From: Lactobacillus sp. YT155
GTDB taxonomy: Bacteria; Bacillota; Bacilli; Lactobacillales; Lactobacillaceae
Direction: 5' to 3'
DNA length: 64,000 nucleotides
Assembly (NCBI RefSeq): GCF_030504545.1
Contig: NZ_JAUKWP010000006.1
Location: 31,368 to 95,367 of the forward strand
Shown here: positions 28,990-38,069 of the stretch, one piece after another
Numbering within the stretch: the first letter of the stretch is position 1
Layout of the letters: the number at the start of each line of letters is the position of its first letter
The notes under the pieces: model-generated
The model's database searches: none
Told to the model about the DNA's origin: nothing
The model's input: the letters and a program-made list of their open reading frames with translations, nothing else
Translations under genes and position numbers: made by a program

Positions 28990-30423
28990 ATGTCAGAAAC
29001 CCCTGTAAAGAAAATTGGTTTATTTGCTCTTATTGCCTTAGTTGTCAGTTCCTCAATTGGTAGTGGAGTATTCGGACTAACTTCTGATTTAGCAGCCGCT
29101 TCAGCACCAGGACCGGTTTTAATAGGTTGGGTTGTCGTAGGAATTGGTATTTTGATGCTAGCTCTTTCGATGAACAATTTATTAATTAAAGAACCAGAAA
29201 TGGAAGGGATATTCGCTTATCCTGAGAAACAATTTGGTCCTTTCGCTGGCTTCATTAGTGGCTGGGGATATTGGTTATCCGCATGGCTAGGAAACGTTGC
29301 CTTTGCAACAATTCTTATGAGTGCTATCGGATACTTCTTCCCAATCTTTAAGACCGGACAAAATATTCCGTCGATTATCGTCGCAAGTATTTTCTCCTGG
29401 GGATTAACATATATTGTTAATCGTGGTATCGAAAGTGCCGCCTTTATTAATGCAATTGTTACTGTTTGTAAGTTAGTTCCACTATTTGTATTCATTGTTG
29501 TTGGAATTGCAATGTTTAAAGGTGGAGTATTTACGCAAGACTTCTGGGGTAACCTCAGCTCAAACGTAATGCACAATACTAACGGCTCCGTTATGAACCA
29601 AATTAAAGGTTGTTTAATGGTTATGATGTGGGTATTCGTTGGTGTTGAAGGTGCTTCAATGCTTTCAGCTCGTGCTGAGAAGAAATCCGAAGCCGGAAAA
29701 GCTACTATCATTGGTCTTTTGAGTTTACTAGTTATCTACATCTTTGCTTCTGTATTACCATACGGAATTTTGACCCAAGCTCAACTAGCAAACATCAAAC
29801 AACCTGCTATGCTTTACATCTTTGTTAAGATGGTTGGCCCATGGGGTGGTTGGGTAATCGGTGTCGGAATGATTATCTCAATTCTTGGATCATGGTTGTC
29901 ATGGACTATGCTTCCATCAGAAACTACTTCATTAATGGCTCAACAAAAATTACTTCCAAAATCATTTGGTAAATTGAATAAGTTCAAAGCACCAACATTC
30001 TCATTAGTATTGACTGCTATTCTTATTCAAATCTTCTTGATCACTCTTCTATTCACAGAGAGTGCATATAACTTTGCTCTTTCACTATGTACGGCTGTAA
30101 TCTTGGTTTGTTATATCTTTATCGGACTTTATCAAATCAAATATTCATACGATCACATCAGTGAAAAAGGAAGCAAAACTCAATTACTAATTGGTATCAT
30201 CGCCCTTGCATTCCAACTATTTGGACTATTCATGGCTGGAATTAATTACTTACTTCTTTGTCTAATAGCTTATATTCCTGGAATTTACTTCTACGGAAGA
30301 GCTAGAAAAGAAAAAGGAGAAAAAGAATTCTTATCTAAGGGAGAATGGATAATTACTGGTATAATTACAGTAGGAGCAATCGCTGGATTGATTATGATTA
30401 TGACTGGTAACATATCAGTATAA
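28990..30423 (+). CDS. arcD: Arginine/ornithine antiporter, APC family
   Basis: A 477-residue integral membrane protein with about 12 segments. It exchanges external arginine for ornithine made by ArcB, so no energy is spent on import. The N-terminal segment LIALVVSSSIGSGVFGLTSDLA with the GSG helix break of APC transporters, and WVFVGVEGASMLSARAEKKS, are the usual ArcD signatures. ATG 28990 is chosen because GGAG at 28978-28981 overlaps the upstream in-frame GTG. Confidence 0.94.
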   Translation: MSETPVKKIGLFALIALVVSSSIGSGVFGLTSDLAAASAPGPVLIGWVVVGIGILMLALSMNNLLIKEPEMEGIFAYPEKQFGPFAGFISGWGYWLSAWLGNVAFATILMSAIGYFFPIFKTGQNIPSIIVASIFSWGLTYIVNRGIESAAFINAIVTVCKLVPLFVFIVVGIAMFKGGVFTQDFWGNLSSNVMHNTNGSVMNQIKGCLMVMMWVFVGVEGASMLSARAEKKSEAGKATIIGLLSLLVIYIFASVLPYGILTQAQLANIKQPAMLYIFVKMVGPWGGWVIGVGMIISILGSWLSWTMLPSETTSLMAQQKLLPKSFGKLNKFKAPTFSLVLTAILIQIFLITLLFTESAYNFALSLCTAVILVCYIFIGLYQIKYSYDHISEKGSKTQLLIGIIALAFQLFGLFMAGINYLLLCLIAYIPGIYFYGRARKEKGEKEFLSKGEWIITGIITVGAIAGLIMIMTGNISV

Positions 30424-30445
30424 GTCCATTTACCAAGGAGGAGAT

Positions 30446-31138
30446 ATGCTTAGCTCAAAGGAATATCCCAAATATATTGAATTTTTAAAAACTCGACCTG
30501 AGTTTTCAGAATTTTCTCATGAAGAAATGAATATCTTAATGAACAACATGAAGGTAAAGAACTTCAAAAAGGGGCAAGTATTATTTGATCAAGCGGATGA
30601 ACGTAATCGATTTTACTTTGTCAAAAAAGGGTTAGTGCGCGGCGAACGTACCGATGAGACCGGAGATTTTATCTTTTATACCTATATCAGAGAAAATCTG
30701 GCTTTTCCATATCGTGGTATGTTCAAAGATATGTACTATCCTTACTCGGCACAAGCAATGACCGACATTGAAATCATTCATTTTCCAATGGCAACATTTG
30801 AAAACTTACTCCTTAAGAATTCAACAATGATGATGAAGGTCATTCAAGAAATGGCTTCGATTATTAGTGAAACCGAGAATAATATTCAACAAATGGTTAC
30901 CTCAAGTGCTCAAAAGAGAGTAATTCATGCTCTAAAGATTTTTTCCGAGAATTTGGGATGTGCTGATAAGAATCAAAAAATATCAATTCCTTATCCAATT
31001 ACGATTCAAGAAGTGGCCACCTTTAGTGGAACCACGCGAGAAACAACTGGACAAATAATTAAGAATCTAGTTAATGAAAAATATATTAGCTATGACCATA
31101 AACGATTTGTCTTCAATAAAAAGTTTAGTAAGTTATAA
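30446..31138 (+). CDS. arcR: CRP/FNR family regulator of the arc operon
   Basis: A 230-residue regulator. It has an N-terminal cyclic-nucleotide-binding-like barrel (FKKGQVLFDQADERNRFYFVKKGLV), a dimerisation helix (MKVIQEMASIISETENNI), and a C-terminal helix-turn-helix with recognition helix FSGTTRETTGQIIKNL. The RETTG residues are equivalent to the DNA-reading helix of CRP. No cluster of cysteines is present, so it is not an FNR-type iron-sulfur sensor. As last gene of the operon it is the likely ligand of the CRP-type palindrome before arcA. GGAGGAG precedes ATG 30446. Confidence 0.9.
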   Translation: MLSSKEYPKYIEFLKTRPEFSEFSHEEMNILMNNMKVKNFKKGQVLFDQADERNRFYFVKKGLVRGERTDETGDFIFYTYIRENLAFPYRGMFKDMYYPYSAQAMTDIEIIHFPMATFENLLLKNSTMMMKVIQEMASIISETENNIQQMVTSSAQKRVIHALKIFSENLGCADKNQKISIPYPITIQEVATFSGTTRETTGQIIKNLVNEKYISYDHKRFVFNKKFSKL

Positions 31139-31165
31139 AAAGTCATCGTTTGATGGCTTTTTTCT
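31137..31165 (+). terminator. Rho-independent terminator after arcR
   Basis: AAAAGTCATC-GTTT-GATGGCTTTT followed by a T-run. Confidence 0.85.
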
Positions 31166-31249
31166 TTAGTGCTCAGTTTTTAAGCGTATTCTTTCACGCT
31201 CTTTTCTGATAGAATTAATCGAGAATAAAATGCAAAGAAAGTGAAGTAA

Positions 31250-32398
<1,149 letters not shown>

Positions 32399-32453
32399 TT
32401 TTTCGGCTTAATGTAGTACAATTATAAGTAAATAAAAATTTAGAGGTGTTTAA

Positions 32454-32831
32454 ATGAATTACACATTGATTCTAATGATGGCTGGATTGTTTGCGGTTAT
32501 GTATTTCTTAATGTTCCGTCCACAAAAGAAACAACAACAACAACGTGCTAACATGCTTAAAGAAATGCAAAAAGGTGACAAAGTTGTTACTATTGGTGGT
32601 TTAAAAGGAACTGTCGATGAAATCGACAATGACACAAGAGAAATCGTTATCGATGCCGATGGCGTATTTTTAACTTTTGACCTTGGTGCAATTAGAACAA
32701 CAACAAAGGCTACTGCAACTGATACAAGTGCTCCTGCTGCAACAGAAACAAAGGCTGCAGAAAAAGTTGAAGAGCCAAAAGAAGAAGAAAAAGAAGCAAA
32801 AACTGAAACAGAAGCAAAAGCAGAAAAATAA
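32454..32831 (+). CDS. yajC: Preprotein translocase accessory protein YajC
   Basis: A 125-residue protein with one N-terminal membrane helix (LILMMAGLFAVMYFLMFRP), then the conserved PQKKQQQQ...MLKEMQKGDKVVTIGGLKGTV. YajC associates with SecDF and the Sec translocon at the membrane. The last 40 residues are a low-complexity Ala/Glu/Lys tail, which is longer than in many homologues. It is a separate unit or the end of the tgt transcript, and a terminator follows. Confidence 0.95.
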   Translation: MNYTLILMMAGLFAVMYFLMFRPQKKQQQQRANMLKEMQKGDKVVTIGGLKGTVDEIDNDTREIVIDADGVFLTFDLGAIRTTTKATATDTSAPAATETKAAEKVEEPKEEEKEAKTETEAKAEK

Positions 32832-32852
32832 ACGTTTCCGAACGTTTTTTTT
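32829..32852 (+). terminator. Rho-independent terminator after yajC
   Basis: AAACGTT-TCCG-AACGTTT followed by a T-run; it overlaps the yajC stop codon. Confidence 0.8.
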
Positions 32853-32916
32853 CTAGCCTTAAGTCCGTTATAATGTAAAAGAATTAAAGTAATTAATTAA
32901 AGGAACGTTGATTAGA

Positions 32917-34386
32917 ATGAAAGTAGAAAATCCAACTTTATTTATTATTTTCGGTGGTTCAGGTGACTTAGCTCATCGAAAACTATATCCAGCATTATTT
33001 AACTTGTACCGTAATGGTTATATCAACGAGAAGTTTGCCGTAATCGGAACTGCTAGAAGAGACTGGAGTGACGACTTTTTTAGAGATACCGTTAAGGAAT
33101 CATTGAAGAAGTTCTGTGAAGATGAAAAAACTGTCGATGAATTTATCGGGCATTTTTATTATCAATCACATGATGTTAATGACTCTGAACACTATATAAT
33201 TCTTAAGAAACTAGCCCAAAAGCTCAATGATCAATATGAATTAGAAGATAATCGTGTTTATTACATGGCCATTGCCCCATCGCTATTTGGAACCGTGGCA
33301 GGTCATATTAAATCAGAAGATTTGATGACCAAAAACGGCTTCAATCGATTGGTTATTGAAAAACCATTTGGACATGATTTTGAGTCGGCAAAAGCCTTGA
33401 ATGACGAGATTTCTCAGACTTTTGATGAACAACAAATCTATCGAATCGACCATTACTTAGGTAAAGAAATGGTTCAAAATATTCCAGTGCTCCGCTTCAA
33501 TAATCCGGTTTTTGAAACTATTTGGAACAAGGACTATATTTCTAATGTGCAAGTGACACTTGCCGAATCCTTAGGAGTTGAAGAACGTGGTGGTTACTAT
33601 GATGGTACTGGTGCCTTGAGGGATATGGTTCAAAATCATATCATGCAAATCTTGGCGCAATTGACCATGGAAAAACCTAATGAATTCACTTCACAAAAAG
33701 TCCATGAATCAAAGAAAGCATTGTTTGCTAGCTTGAAGATGTTAACTCCTGATGAAGTTGATGCTAATTTTGTGCGTGGCCAATATGGAACTAATCAAAA
33801 TCAAACGCAAATTTCATATCGTGAAGGTTTGAATATTGATCCTGATTCAGAAACCGAAACTTATGTTGCTGGTAAAGTGATGTTTGATAACGATACTTTC
33901 AAAGGCGTTCCATTCTATGTTAGAACAGGTAAACGTATGCCTGAGAAGAGTACGAGAATTGATATTGTCTTCAAAAAAGAAGTTAAAAACATCTTCCCAA
34001 CTCTTGATACTGATGCAATTAAAGAAAATGTTTTCTCAATTATCATTGAACCCGACCAAGGTTATGAATTATTAATGAATGGAACTAAAGTGGGAATGAA
34101 TTTTGAAACCACAGCTTTTGATATGGCCTACAAGCATACCAATGCCCAATTAGACCAAGTTCCTGAAGCTTACGAACGCCTATTAATTAACGTTCTTGAT
34201 GGTGATCAGACTAACTTTACTCATTGGGACGAATTGTTAAGTACTTGGAAGTATATTGATGTTATTCGTCAAAAATGGGACGAGACACCAATTAGTTTTC
34301 CTAATTATCGTTCTGGCTCGGTTGGGCCTAAGGATGCTGATGAGTTATTATCCAAAGATGGTAATAGTTGGTTCTGGCAAGGTTAG
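32917..34386 (+). CDS. zwf: Glucose-6-phosphate 1-dehydrogenase
   Basis: A 489-residue enzyme that oxidises glucose-6-phosphate to 6-phosphogluconolactone, making NADPH at the entry of the pentose-phosphate pathway. The NADP fold FGGSGDLAHRKLYPALF and the catalytic site RIDHYLGKEMVQN are visible. ATG 32917 is chosen: AAGGAACG lies about 10 bases upstream, while the in-frame TTG 32908 is too near this site. TATAAT near 32870 is a likely -10. Confidence 0.97.
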   Translation: MKVENPTLFIIFGGSGDLAHRKLYPALFNLYRNGYINEKFAVIGTARRDWSDDFFRDTVKESLKKFCEDEKTVDEFIGHFYYQSHDVNDSEHYIILKKLAQKLNDQYELEDNRVYYMAIAPSLFGTVAGHIKSEDLMTKNGFNRLVIEKPFGHDFESAKALNDEISQTFDEQQIYRIDHYLGKEMVQNIPVLRFNNPVFETIWNKDYISNVQVTLAESLGVEERGGYYDGTGALRDMVQNHIMQILAQLTMEKPNEFTSQKVHESKKALFASLKMLTPDEVDANFVRGQYGTNQNQTQISYREGLNIDPDSETETYVAGKVMFDNDTFKGVPFYVRTGKRMPEKSTRIDIVFKKEVKNIFPTLDTDAIKENVFSIIIEPDQGYELLMNGTKVGMNFETTAFDMAYKHTNAQLDQVPEAYERLLINVLDGDQTNFTHWDELLSTWKYIDVIRQKWDETPISFPNYRSGSVGPKDADELLSKDGNSWFWQG

Positions 34387-34404
34387 AAGTGACGGAGAGT
34401 GTCC

Positions 34405-35523
34405 ATGAGCTTAGTTAAAATTCCAGTAGTGGTAAATACTAATCGCAAAATTTTACATGTTGACATGGATGCTTTTTATGCTTCAGTAGAAGAGCGGGAA
34501 CATCCTGAGTTCAAGCAAAAAGCTTTAGTGATTGCTCATGATCCTAGAAAGAACAATAACCATGGGGTAATTACCACCGCAAATTACAATGCTCGTAAAT
34601 ACGGAGTTAACTCCGCTATGCCTTCACAAAAGGCGGTTGAATTAATTCCTAAGTCAGAGCTAGTTTTTACTGATCCTAACTTCTCTTTATATCGTCAAGT
34701 TTCGGATCAAATTCATGATATTTTCAAAGATGTGACCGATATTTATCAATCCGTGGCATTGGATGAAGCTTATCTAGATATCACCGATAATAAGCTGAAA
34801 CAAGATAGTGCTATCAAAGTGATGCAGTATATTCAATCACGAATTTATAAAGAAACGCGGTTGACCTGTTCCATTGGAATCTCGTATAATAAGTTCCTTG
34901 CCAAAATGGCATCTGACTATGCTAAACCTTTTGGGCGAACGCTGGTATTACCTGAGCATGCTGTTGATTTTTTAAGTGAAATTCCTATTGAAAAGTTCAA
35001 CGGTATCGGTAAGAATATGCAGTCAAAACTGCATGACATGGGTGTTTATACCGGTAAGGACCTCCAGAATCTAGGCCAAGACATCTTCTTAGATCGATTT
35101 GGTAAATGGGGTTACATCATGTACCAGCATTGCCATGGAATGGACAACAGTGCAGTTGAAGCCAATCGAGTTAGAAAGTCCGTTGGGAAAGAACAAACCT
35201 ATAACAAACCTTTGATTAAAGATGAAGAAGTTTATCATCAGATGAGTCAATTGAGCAAACAGGTCTATCAAATTCTTTCTAACCACAATCTTCAAGGTAA
35301 GACCGTGGTTATTAAAATAAGAACAACCGATTTTGAAACAGTCTCTAAGCGAAAAACCCTTAATAATTATTTGCATAGTGAACAAGAAATTTATAATACG
35401 GCTCAAGAATTATTTGATGAATTAGGGCTTGAGAACTTCCAATTAAGATTGGTTGGTGTTACGGTAACTACAATCGATGAGTTCGGTTTTGAAGAATTAC
35501 CGTTGAAACTATTTGAGGAATAA
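34405..35523 (+). CDS. dinB: DNA polymerase IV (Y family)
   Basis: A 372-residue translesion polymerase that bypasses damaged bases at the cost of fidelity. The catalytic motifs ILHVDMDAFYASVE and VALDEAYLDIT hold the metal-binding acidic residues; KFLAKMASDYAKPFG and the helix-hairpin-helix FNGIGKNMQSKL follow. The start is ATG 34405 with CGGAGAG at 34393; GTG 34399 overlaps this site. It lies 18 bases after zwf and just before nrnA, so it belongs to the same operon. No obvious SOS box was seen. Confidence 0.95.
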   Translation: MSLVKIPVVVNTNRKILHVDMDAFYASVEEREHPEFKQKALVIAHDPRKNNNHGVITTANYNARKYGVNSAMPSQKAVELIPKSELVFTDPNFSLYRQVSDQIHDIFKDVTDIYQSVALDEAYLDITDNKLKQDSAIKVMQYIQSRIYKETRLTCSIGISYNKFLAKMASDYAKPFGRTLVLPEHAVDFLSEIPIEKFNGIGKNMQSKLHDMGVYTGKDLQNLGQDIFLDRFGKWGYIMYQHCHGMDNSAVEANRVRKSVGKEQTYNKPLIKDEEVYHQMSQLSKQVYQILSNHNLQGKTVVIKIRTTDFETVSKRKTLNNYLHSEQEIYNTAQELFDELGLENFQLRLVGVTVTTIDEFGFEELPLKLFEE

Positions 35524-35524
35524 T

Positions 35525-36469
35525 ATGATTACAGAAGAAATAAAAACAACAATTGAAAAATACGACAAGATTATTGTCCATCGTCATGCTAATCCTGACC
35601 CAGATGCATTGGGATCGCAAAGGGCTATAGCGCTATCCCTACGCAAAACTTTTCCTAATAAAACAATCTTGATGGCTGGTAATTCAGTTGGTGACTTGAA
35701 TTGGTTATCCGAAATGGACAACGTTACTGAAGAAGATTATCAAGGCTCATTGGTGATTGTAGTTGATACAGCCAACACACCAAGAATCAGTGGTGAAGAT
35801 TATGATAAAGGTGATTTCTTAATTAAAATAGATCATCATCCTGATAATGACCAATATGGCGATTTACGTTATGTCTTAGAACACGCCTCATCATGTTCAG
35901 AAATTATGTTTGACTTGTTGCAATCTTGGAATTTTGTAATTGACGAAGAGGTTGCAAATGCCATCTATGCTGGAATTGTTGGTGATACAGGAAGATTCAT
36001 GTATGATTCAACCTCCGCCCATACTTTTGCGATTGCCAGTCACTTAATGGAACTCAAGGCAGATTTGCCAAGAATTAATCAAAGACTAAGTGAAGTAACT
36101 TTGCAACAAGCAAAACTTCAAAGTAGTGTCTACGATTACTTACAAATCGATGATAGTGGCGCTGCTTGGGCAATTATTACACAAGCAGACTTGCAGAAAC
36201 TAGGTGTAACTACCGAACAAGCACATGCTGTTGTTTCTACACCAGGTCGTTTAAAAGGAGTTGTTTCTTGGGTAATTGCAGTTGAGAAACAAGCTCCAGA
36301 AACTGGTTTTAGAATTCATTATCGTTCTAAAGGACCAGTGATTAACACCTTGGCAATGAAACACGATGGTGGTGGACATATGTTGGCTAGTGGAGCTAAC
36401 GCAGCTGATGAACAAGAAGTTCAGACCATCGTTTCAGAATTAATCGAAGTCGTTAAAAATTATAAATAG
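35525..36469 (+). CDS. nrnA: DHH/DHHA1 phosphoesterase (NrnA-type oligoribonuclease/pAp phosphatase)
   Basis: A 314-residue protein. The DHH domain has HRHANPDPDALGSQ, VVDTANTPRI and KIDHHPDND; the DHHA1 domain ends in KHDGGGHMLASGA. NrnA degrades nano-RNAs and dephosphorylates pAp; related proteins hydrolyse pApA from c-di-AMP breakdown, so the exact substrate is open. ATG 35525 with GAGGAA upstream is preferred over TTG 35513, which lies inside dinB. It begins directly after the dinB stop codon. Confidence 0.92.
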   Translation: MITEEIKTTIEKYDKIIVHRHANPDPDALGSQRAIALSLRKTFPNKTILMAGNSVGDLNWLSEMDNVTEEDYQGSLVIVVDTANTPRISGEDYDKGDFLIKIDHHPDNDQYGDLRYVLEHASSCSEIMFDLLQSWNFVIDEEVANAIYAGIVGDTGRFMYDSTSAHTFAIASHLMELKADLPRINQRLSEVTLQQAKLQSSVYDYLQIDDSGAAWAIITQADLQKLGVTTEQAHAVVSTPGRLKGVVSWVIAVEKQAPETGFRIHYRSKGPVINTLAMKHDGGGHMLASGANAADEQEVQTIVSELIEVVKNYK

Positions 36470-36479
36470 GAGAATTAAT

Positions 36480-37829
36480 GTGGCTACAGCCTTCAAATCA
36501 ATGGGATTCAAAGATTTTATTAATCAATCCCTAACCGAAATACATTTTCAAGAAGCAACGCCAGTCCAAGAAAAAGTCATTCCTTTAGTTCGTAAGGGAC
36601 ATGATTTAGTTGTGCAATCGCAAACAGGTAGTGGTAAGACTCATGCCTACTTATTACCTATTTTTGATCGGCTAGAGCACAGTAAAGACAATCAAGTTGT
36701 CATTACTTCACCTAGTCGTGAGTTGGCATATCAAATTTATGATGACACCACTCAGATTGCTAAGAACGACGATTTTTCTGTCAGCAACTATGTCGGTGGA
36801 ACTGATAAACAACGCCAAGAACAAAAACTGGCTAATTCTCAACCTGAAGTAGCAATTGGAACTCCAGGAAGGTTGCTTGATTTAATTAAAAACAAGCATC
36901 TTAGAGTTGATGAAACCAAAGTCCTAGTCATTGATGAAGCAGACATGACTTTAGATATGGGCTTCTTAGATGACGTGAACGAACTAGCAAGTTTCATGAA
37001 TGATGATTTACAAATTCTAGTTTTCTCAGCTACTATTCCTGAGAAACTTCAACCATTCTTGAAGAAATATCTAACACAACCTAAGTTTATCGTGATTGAT
37101 AATCCAGATGTAGTTAGTGAGAATGTAGAAAATTGGTTGATTTCCAGTCGTGGACAAGATAAACATCAGATGATTTATCAGATATTGACGGTTGGACAAC
37201 CATTCTTGGCTTTGATTTTTGCTAACACAAAAACCGAAGTTGATAATATTTATGACTATTTAGTTCATCAAGGATTAAAAGTTGCCCGAATCCATGGTGG
37301 ACTAACACCTCGTGAACGTAAGCGAACAATGAAACGTATTGAGAATATGGAGTATCAATATGTTGTGGCAACCGATTTGGCTGCTCGGGGAATTGATATT
37401 AATGGAATTTCTCACGTTGTTAATGCCGAAATTCCTGAGAATCTTGAATTCTTCATTCATCGTTCAGGACGTACAGGTCGTAACAAACTTTCCGGAATTG
37501 CGATTACACTTTATGATACAAGTGACGAAGCAAAACTTGCTGCTTTAGAAAAAATGGGAATTAAGTTCCAACCTAAAGAGATTACTAAAAATGGTATTAA
37601 AGATACTTACCAAAGAAATCGTCGTCAGCAAAGATCAGCAACTACCGAAAAATTATCTACTTCAATGCGTGGCTTGGTTAAGAAACAAAAGGTCAAGAGA
37701 AAACCAGGTTACAAGAAGAAGATTAAGAACGCTATTTCGGAAGAAAAACGTAAGAATAAGAAAATTGCCATGCGCCAAGAGCAACGAGCATTACGGAAGA
37801 AGAAAAAACAAGATAATCAAACGTATTAA
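36480..37829 (+). CDS. cshB: DEAD-box RNA helicase (CshB-like)
   Basis: A 449-residue ATP-dependent RNA helicase. Motif Q/I: TPVQEKVIPL and QTGSGKTHAYLLP; motif II: VIDEADMTLDMGF; motif III: FSATIP; motif VI: HRSGRTGR. The last 70 residues are strongly basic (KKQKVKRKPGYKKKIKNA), as in CshB, which acts in ribosome assembly and RNA turnover, mostly in the cold. It starts at GTG 36480 behind AGGAGA. It follows nrnA by 10 bases. Confidence 0.92.
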   Translation: MATAFKSMGFKDFINQSLTEIHFQEATPVQEKVIPLVRKGHDLVVQSQTGSGKTHAYLLPIFDRLEHSKDNQVVITSPSRELAYQIYDDTTQIAKNDDFSVSNYVGGTDKQRQEQKLANSQPEVAIGTPGRLLDLIKNKHLRVDETKVLVIDEADMTLDMGFLDDVNELASFMNDDLQILVFSATIPEKLQPFLKKYLTQPKFIVIDNPDVVSENVENWLISSRGQDKHQMIYQILTVGQPFLALIFANTKTEVDNIYDYLVHQGLKVARIHGGLTPRERKRTMKRIENMEYQYVVATDLAARGIDINGISHVVNAEIPENLEFFIHRSGRTGRNKLSGIAITLYDTSDEAKLAALEKMGIKFQPKEITKNGIKDTYQRNRRQQRSATTEKLSTSMRGLVKKQKVKRKPGYKKKIKNAISEEKRKNKKIAMRQEQRALRKKKKQDNQTY

Positions 37830-37835
37830 ATTATG

Positions 37836-37864
37836 TTGACTTTTCCTAGTCTCACACTTATTCT
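37836..37864 (+). promoter_or_regulatory. Promoter of the alaS leader
   Basis: -35 TTGACT (37836-37841), 17 bases, -10 TATTCT (37859-37864). Confidence 0.65.
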
Positions 37865-37870
37865 TTTAAT

Positions 37871-38057
37871 TGGATATGTTATTCAAAATAGCTTTGTAGA
37901 GAGGGCATGGTTGGTGTGAATGTCTAAGTTGATTTGAAGAAACGCTACCGGTTAATAATAATTAAATAACTGTCTAAAGAGGCAAACGACTGAGTCGTTG
38001 CAAACAGGGTGGTACCGCGCACGGGCGTCCTTGTAAGCAGGGACTCTTTTTTTATTT
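37871..38057 (+). promoter_or_regulatory. T-box riboswitch, alanine-specific
   Basis: The T-box sequence AACAGGGTGGTACCGCG is at 38003-38019; it pairs with the free CCA end of uncharged tRNA in its UGG-containing core. The upstream stem I holds GCT at 37944-37946 as probable alanine specifier. A terminator, GTCCTT-GTAAGC-AGGGAC with T-run (38027-38053), competes with the antiterminator. Uncharged tRNA-Ala should therefore raise alaS expression. Confidence 0.92.
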
Positions 38058-38069
38058 TTGGAGGTAAAT

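Noticed and set aside
29217..29711. 164-codon minus-strand open frame inside arcD
   Set aside because: It is a shadow of the arcD reading frame with no ribosome-binding site; arcD is complete.
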